DNA from: Frankiales bacterium
GTDB lineage: Bacteria > Actinomycetota > Actinomycetes > JAFAQI01
Direction of reading: 5' to 3'
NCBI GenBank assembly: GCA_019246495.1
Contig: JAFAQI010000273.1
Coordinates: 1-7,650, forward strand
Length of the DNA stretch: 7,650 nt
How positions within the stretch are numbered: position 1 is the first letter of the stretch; every line of letters starts with the position of its first letter. The position numbers and the translations under genes were made by a program. The notes under the pieces were generated by a model. The model made no database searches. It worked only from the letters and a program-made list of their open reading frames with translations, and had not been told where the DNA came from. Below are positions 5,517-7,650 of the stretch, piece after piece.

Positions 5517-5528
5517 GCGGCCATGGTG

Positions 5529-5783
5529 TCAGCCGCCCGCGAACGGCGGCAGCACCTCGACCACGCCGCCCTCGGCGAGGTCGACGTCGGCGTGGTCGCG
5601 GGTGCCGACCGGCGCGGCGTCGACGAGGAACGAGCAGCGGTCGAGCACGCGGCTCAGCTCGGCGCCGTGCCGGTCTCGCGCCGCGGCAATTGCGTCCGCC
5701 AGCGTCGCCGCGTCGTACGGCTCCTCGGCGCAGCCGGCGGCCGCGCGGGCGGCGGCCCAGTAGCGGATCGTCCCGTGCGCCAT
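5529..5783 (-). CDS. MoaD/ThiS-family sulfur-carrier-like protein
   Basis: An 84-residue ubiquitin-fold protein ending in LPPFAGG. The C-terminal Gly-Gly is what such carriers need to be adenylated and then turned into a thiocarboxylate that hands sulfur to molybdopterin, thiamin or cysteine synthesis. Visible landmarks are IRYWAAARAAAG at the start, EEPYDAATLADAIAAAR, SFLVDAAPVG and VDLAEGGVVEVLPPFAGG. The length is normal. No partner such as MoaE, MoeB or ThiG is in the window, so the acceptor cannot be named; nearby sulfurtransferase and mycothiol synthase make a sulfur-relay role plausible (inference). The ATG is eight bases after the hydrolase stop, without a strong ribosome-binding site. 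Confidence 0.88.
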   Translation of the reverse strand: MAHGTIRYWAAARAAAGCAEEPYDAATLADAIAAARDRHGAELSRVLDRCSFLVDAAPVGTRDHADVDLAEGGVVEVLPPFAGG

Positions 5784-5791
5784 CGCGCTGC

Positions 5792-6574
5792 TCAGCGGCC
5801 GCGCGCGACGAGGTCCGGCAGGTGCGCGCCGATTCGGTCGAGCAGCTCCGGCGTCGCGGCGCTCTCCGCGTGGCCGAAGCCTTCGAGCAGCCACAGCTCC
5901 TTCGGCTCGCGCGCCGCGTCGTAGAGCGCCTGCGGGTGCTCGACCGGGAAGTAGTGGTCCGCGTCGCCGTGCACGAGCAGCAGCGGAATCGGGCTGATCC
6001 GCGGAACAACTTCCACCGGCGACTCGGGCACGGTCGGCCAGCCGTGCGGAGTGATCCGCGTGCCGAGCATCCGGCGGGCGAGCAGCCGTCCGGCGCGGGT
6101 CTCGATCGCCCAGTGCACCCGGCGCATCGGCTTGGTGTCGCGATAGAACCACCGGCTCACCGCCGACACACTGACGACCGCATCGACGTCGCCGATGAGC
6201 GCGCCGTGCCGCAGGACGATGGATCCGCCCATGGACCATCCGCAGGTGACGACGTCCTGATACCCGAGCTCGCGCGCGGCCGCCACCGCCGCGGCGAGGT
6301 CGTGCACCTCGAGATCGCCGAGCGTCGAGTGCCCGGTCGACTTGCCGTGGCCGCGGAAGTCGAAGGCGACGACACCGGCGTAGCGGGCGAGTCGGGCGCA
6401 GATCGCGACCACGCCGGGCTTGGCGATCGACCCGGTGAAGCCGTGCGCGACCACGACCGCGAGTGGCCGGTCGGTGTCGTCCGGACCCCGGTGGTGGCGG
6501 GCCGCGAGCCGCTCGCCGTCGTCGGTGCGCAGCGTCAGCGCATCGCCGGCAGCGACGGCGGCAGGGGCGGGCAT
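5792..6574 (-). CDS. Alpha/beta hydrolase
   Basis: A 260-residue cytoplasmic alpha/beta-fold hydrolase, probably an esterase or lipase-like enzyme of unknown substrate. The catalytic elements are complete: oxyanion motif HGF at 44-46, FDFRGHGKS at 71-79, nucleophile elbow GWSMGG with Ser114, acid Asp206 in HGDADHYFP, and His235 in GFGHAE. A short cap region lies between about 140 and 190. It has no signal peptide. The start used is the ATG at 6574; the frame runs further upstream without family similarity. There is no good ribosome-binding site, but GACAAT (6586-6581) ends six bases before the ATG, so it may be leaderless and open the six-gene minus-strand operon. It is divergent from glnR. 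Confidence 0.9.
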   Translation of the reverse strand: MPAPAAVAAGDALTLRTDDGERLAARHHRGPDDTDRPLAVVVAHGFTGSIAKPGVVAICARLARYAGVVAFDFRGHGKSTGHSTLGDLEVHDLAAAVAAARELGYQDVVTCGWSMGGSIVLRHGALIGDVDAVVSVSAVSRWFYRDTKPMRRVHWAIETRAGRLLARRMLGTRITPHGWPTVPESPVEVVPRISPIPLLLVHGDADHYFPVEHPQALYDAAREPKELWLLEGFGHAESAATPELLDRIGAHLPDLVARGR

Positions 6575-6580
6575 CCCGTC

Positions 6581-6586
6581 ATTGTC
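6581..6586 (-). promoter_or_regulatory. Possible leaderless -10 box of the hydrolase operon
   Basis: On the minus strand GACAAT (four of six to TATAAT) ends six bases before the hydrolase ATG, the same spacing as in the two TAGGCT promoters of this window. The first base is G rather than T and no good -35 is seen, so this is tentative. Confidence 0.35.
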
Positions 6587-6608
6587 CGTGCGGCCCGCCG
6601 GCCAGCGG

Positions 6609-6614
6609 TATCCT
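6609..6614 (+). promoter_or_regulatory. Possible -10 box for glnR
   Basis: TATCCT fits the TAnnnT pattern and lies 90 bases before the glnR start. A TTGTCC at 6582-6587 could be a -35, but the 21-base spacing is too long for a standard promoter. If used, the transcript would carry a 5' leader of about 85 bases. Confidence 0.35.
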
Positions 6615-6651
6615 GGGCGGCATTCCCCGCGGGCAGCGTCGCCCAGTCCCT

Positions 6652-6677
6652 GTTGTCGAGCTCCGCAGCACGACAAC
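6652..6677. repeat. 7-bp inverted repeat in the glnR 5' leader
   Basis: GTTGTCG (6652-6658) and CGACAAC (6671-6677) are perfect inverted repeats with a 12-base loop. They lie 15 bases before the glnR ribosome-binding site. A second pair, CTGGGCG (6613-6619) and CGCCCAG (6640-6646), lies just upstream. Either could be a leader hairpin or an operator; neither has a T-run. Confidence 0.4.
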
Positions 6678-6704
6678 TCGTCTGTCCGCTCGAGAGGTGC
6701 CCGC

Positions 6705-7424
6705 GTGGCCACGCTGCTGCTGCTGACCAACGCTCCTGGCTCGTCCGCCGAGGTGCTCCCGACGCTCGGCCTGCTCGGTCACACCGTCCGCGTGCTGCCG
6801 CTGGAGCCCGCCGCTCTCGTCGACGCGCCGCCCGCCGACGTGGTCGTTCTCGACGCGCGCCGGGAGCTCGTCGCCGCGCGGTCGACGTGCCGGGTGCTGC
6901 GTACGACGGGATCGTCCGCTCCGCTCGTCGCCGTGGTCACCGAAGGCGGCCTCGCGGCTGTGGCGCCGGACTGGGGGCTCGACGACGTCGTGCTCGACAG
7001 CGCCGGACCGGCCGAGGTCGAAGCCCGCATCCGGTTGGTGATCGGCCGGGCGGAGGCGACCGCGCCGGCCGAGGGCGCGGAGGAGATCCGGTCCGGCGAC
7101 CTGTCGATCGACGAGGGCACCTACCAGGCGCGGGTCGGCGGTCGACCGCTCGACCTGACGTTCAAGGAGTTCGAGCTGCTCAAGTACCTCGCGCAGCATC
7201 CCGGTCGCGTGTTCACCCGCGCCCAGCTGCTGCAAGAGGTGTGGGGTTACGACTACTTCGGCGGCACGCGCACGGTCGACGTCCACGTCCGGCGGCTTCG
7301 CGCGAAGCTCGGTCCGGAGCGCGAGTCACTCATCGGCACGGTGCGCAACGTCGGCTACAAGTTCGTCGTACAGCCCGTGACTCCGCTTCCCGACAACGCC
7401 CCCACCCTGTTGAGTGCGACGTAA
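6705..7424 (+). CDS. glnR: GlnR, orphan OmpR-family nitrogen regulator
   Basis: A 239-residue OmpR/PhoB-type transcription factor that controls nitrogen assimilation genes in actinobacteria. The N-terminal receiver-like domain (1-115) has [25 protein letters not shown] with the conserved Asp50, [10 protein letters not shown] and DWGLDDVVL. The acidic pocket needed for ordinary phosphorylation is incomplete, as in known GlnR proteins, and no histidine kinase is adjacent. The C-terminal winged helix (about 129-221) has [54 protein letters not shown] and [11 protein letters not shown], nearly identical to mycobacterial GlnR. The GTG start has GAGAGG (6692-6697) seven bases upstream; the long in-frame extension upstream has no similarity. 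The next gene is mshD, as in M. tuberculosis (Rv0818-Rv0819), which supports orthology. Confidence 0.94.
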   Translation: MATLLLLTNAPGSSAEVLPTLGLLGHTVRVLPLEPAALVDAPPADVVVLDARRELVAARSTCRVLRTTGSSAPLVAVVTEGGLAAVAPDWGLDDVVLDSAGPAEVEARIRLVIGRAEATAPAEGAEEIRSGDLSIDEGTYQARVGGRPLDLTFKEFELLKYLAQHPGRVFTRAQLLQEVWGYDYFGGTRTVDVHVRRLRAKLGPERESLIGTVRNVGYKFVVQPVTPLPDNAPTLLSAT

Positions 7425-7474
7425 TCCACCGAACTCGGGGCCTGGATGCGTGCATTTCGTCGCACTCAACCGGG
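7405..7474 (+). terminator. Long inverted repeat ending glnR and entering the mshD promoter
   Basis: GTTGAGTGCGACG (7409-7421) and CGTCGCACTCAAC (7458-7470) are perfect 13-base inverted repeats. Past single mismatches the pairing continues inward (AAT 7423-7425 with ATT 7454-7456) and outward (CCC 7405-7407 with GGG 7472-7474). The loop is about 28 bases. The left arm lies in the last glnR codons, and the TAA stop is inside the structure. There is no T-run after it, so it would be a U-less actinobacterial-type terminator. The right arm also covers about -35 to -23 of the predicted mshD promoter, so an operator role is equally possible. Confidence 0.6.
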
Positions 7475-7480
7475 GGTCGT

Positions 7481-7486
7481 TAGGCT
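7481..7486 (+). promoter_or_regulatory. Leaderless -10 box of mshD
   Basis: TAGGCT is followed by six bases and then the GTG start of mshD at 7493. This is the same hexamer and same spacing as at the leader peptide promoter. No ribosome-binding site is placed ahead of the GTG in the predicted transcript. The -35 region is poor and lies in the arm of the inverted repeat. Confidence 0.65.
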
Positions 7487-7492
7487 GGGGGC

Positions 7493-7650
7493 GTGGGTGA
7501 CGCCGCCGTTCGCCTCGAATCACGGGCACGGCTGACGGCCGACGAGGTCGCCGCCGTCGTGCGCCTCATCGACGACGTGACGGCGCACGACAGCGTGCGG
7601 CCGCTGTCGGAACACGTGATGCTGCACCTGCGCTACGGCGGCGACGAGAA
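7493..7650 (+). CDS. mshD: Mycothiol synthase MshD, N-terminal part (cut by window edge)
   Basis: The first 52 residues of a protein that continues past the window. MshD is a two-domain GNAT acetyltransferase that makes the last step of mycothiol synthesis: acetyl-CoA plus Cys-GlcN-Ins gives mycothiol, the main low-molecular-weight thiol of actinobacteria. Visible are RARLTADEVAAVVRLIDDVTAHDSVRPLSEHVMLHLR, in two parts of the typical N-terminal segment (TADE..., then D-x-V-x-P-x-SE-x-V). Position straight after glnR matches the mycobacterial order, which supports the call. The GTG start follows a TAGGCT -10 by six bases, so translation is probably leaderless. The acetyl-CoA motifs lie outside the window. 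Confidence 0.85.
   Translation, partial: MGDAAVRLESRARLTADEVAAVVRLIDDVTAHDSVRPLSEHVMLHLRYGGDE

Noticed and set aside
6420..6704. N-terminal extension of GlnR
   Set aside because: It overlaps the hydrolase gene in antisense, lacks similarity to GlnR, and the GTG at 6705 has a well-spaced ribosome-binding site and the usual GlnR N-terminus.
5498..7483. A 661-residue open frame on the plus strand across the hydrolase, MoaD-like gene and glnR
   Set aside because: It is the antisense or off-frame reading of three recognised genes, with Arg-rich composition. Length alone is not evidence at this GC content.

Overview
The window comes from a chromosome of a high-GC actinobacterium. The signs are strong G/C at third codon positions, many GTG starts, mycothiol synthase (MshD), the orphan nitrogen regulator GlnR, a CysA2/SseC-type sulfurtransferase operon of the mycobacterial and Streptomyces kind, and leaderless promoters (a TAnnnT box six bases before the start codon). 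The genus cannot be fixed from the sequence. Almost everything is coding. The longest stretch without a gene is about 225 bases (1520-1744). I see no tRNA, rRNA, CRISPR array, insertion sequence or prophage gene.

Layout. (a) 3-212 (+) is the 3' end of an unrecognised gene. It converges on (b) a minus-strand sulfur operon read from about 1520 down to 216. This operon holds an unlisted 34-residue cysteine-rich leader peptide (1519-1415), a two-domain rhodanese (CysA2/SseA-like, 1347-514) and a DUF1416/SseC protein (512-216). (c) 1745-2808 (+) is an ECF sigma factor overlapping a one-pass membrane protein with a Pro/Ser-rich tail, probably its anti-sigma factor. (d) A minus-strand series of six tightly packed genes runs from 6574 down to 2805: alpha/beta hydrolase, MoaD/ThiS-like protein, polytopic membrane protein, LmeA-like (DUF2993) lipid-binding protein, SigL-like ECF sigma factor, and zinc-binding anti-sigma factor. 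The two sigma/anti-sigma modules meet tail to tail, and their stop codons share bases in one CTAG. (e) Divergent from that series are glnR (6705-7424, +) and, after a long inverted repeat, the start of mshD (7493 onward, cut by the window edge).

How it fits together. Sulfur and thiol handling is the recurring theme: sulfurtransferase, a MoaD/ThiS sulfur-carrier-like protein, mycothiol synthase and a cysteine-sensing leader peptide. GlnR adds nitrogen control. The SigL-like sigma factor probably has its own promoter inside the long operon, TGAACC-N16-CGTGGA, with a second, leaderless start codon placed at the expected transcription start. The leader peptide and mshD use the same -10 box, TAGGCT, at the same distance from the start codon. 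The strongest points for follow-up are the cysteine attenuator, the self-regulating sigma promoter, the inverted repeat between glnR and mshD, and the tail-to-tail sigma modules. None is a wholly new system as far as sequence alone can show.
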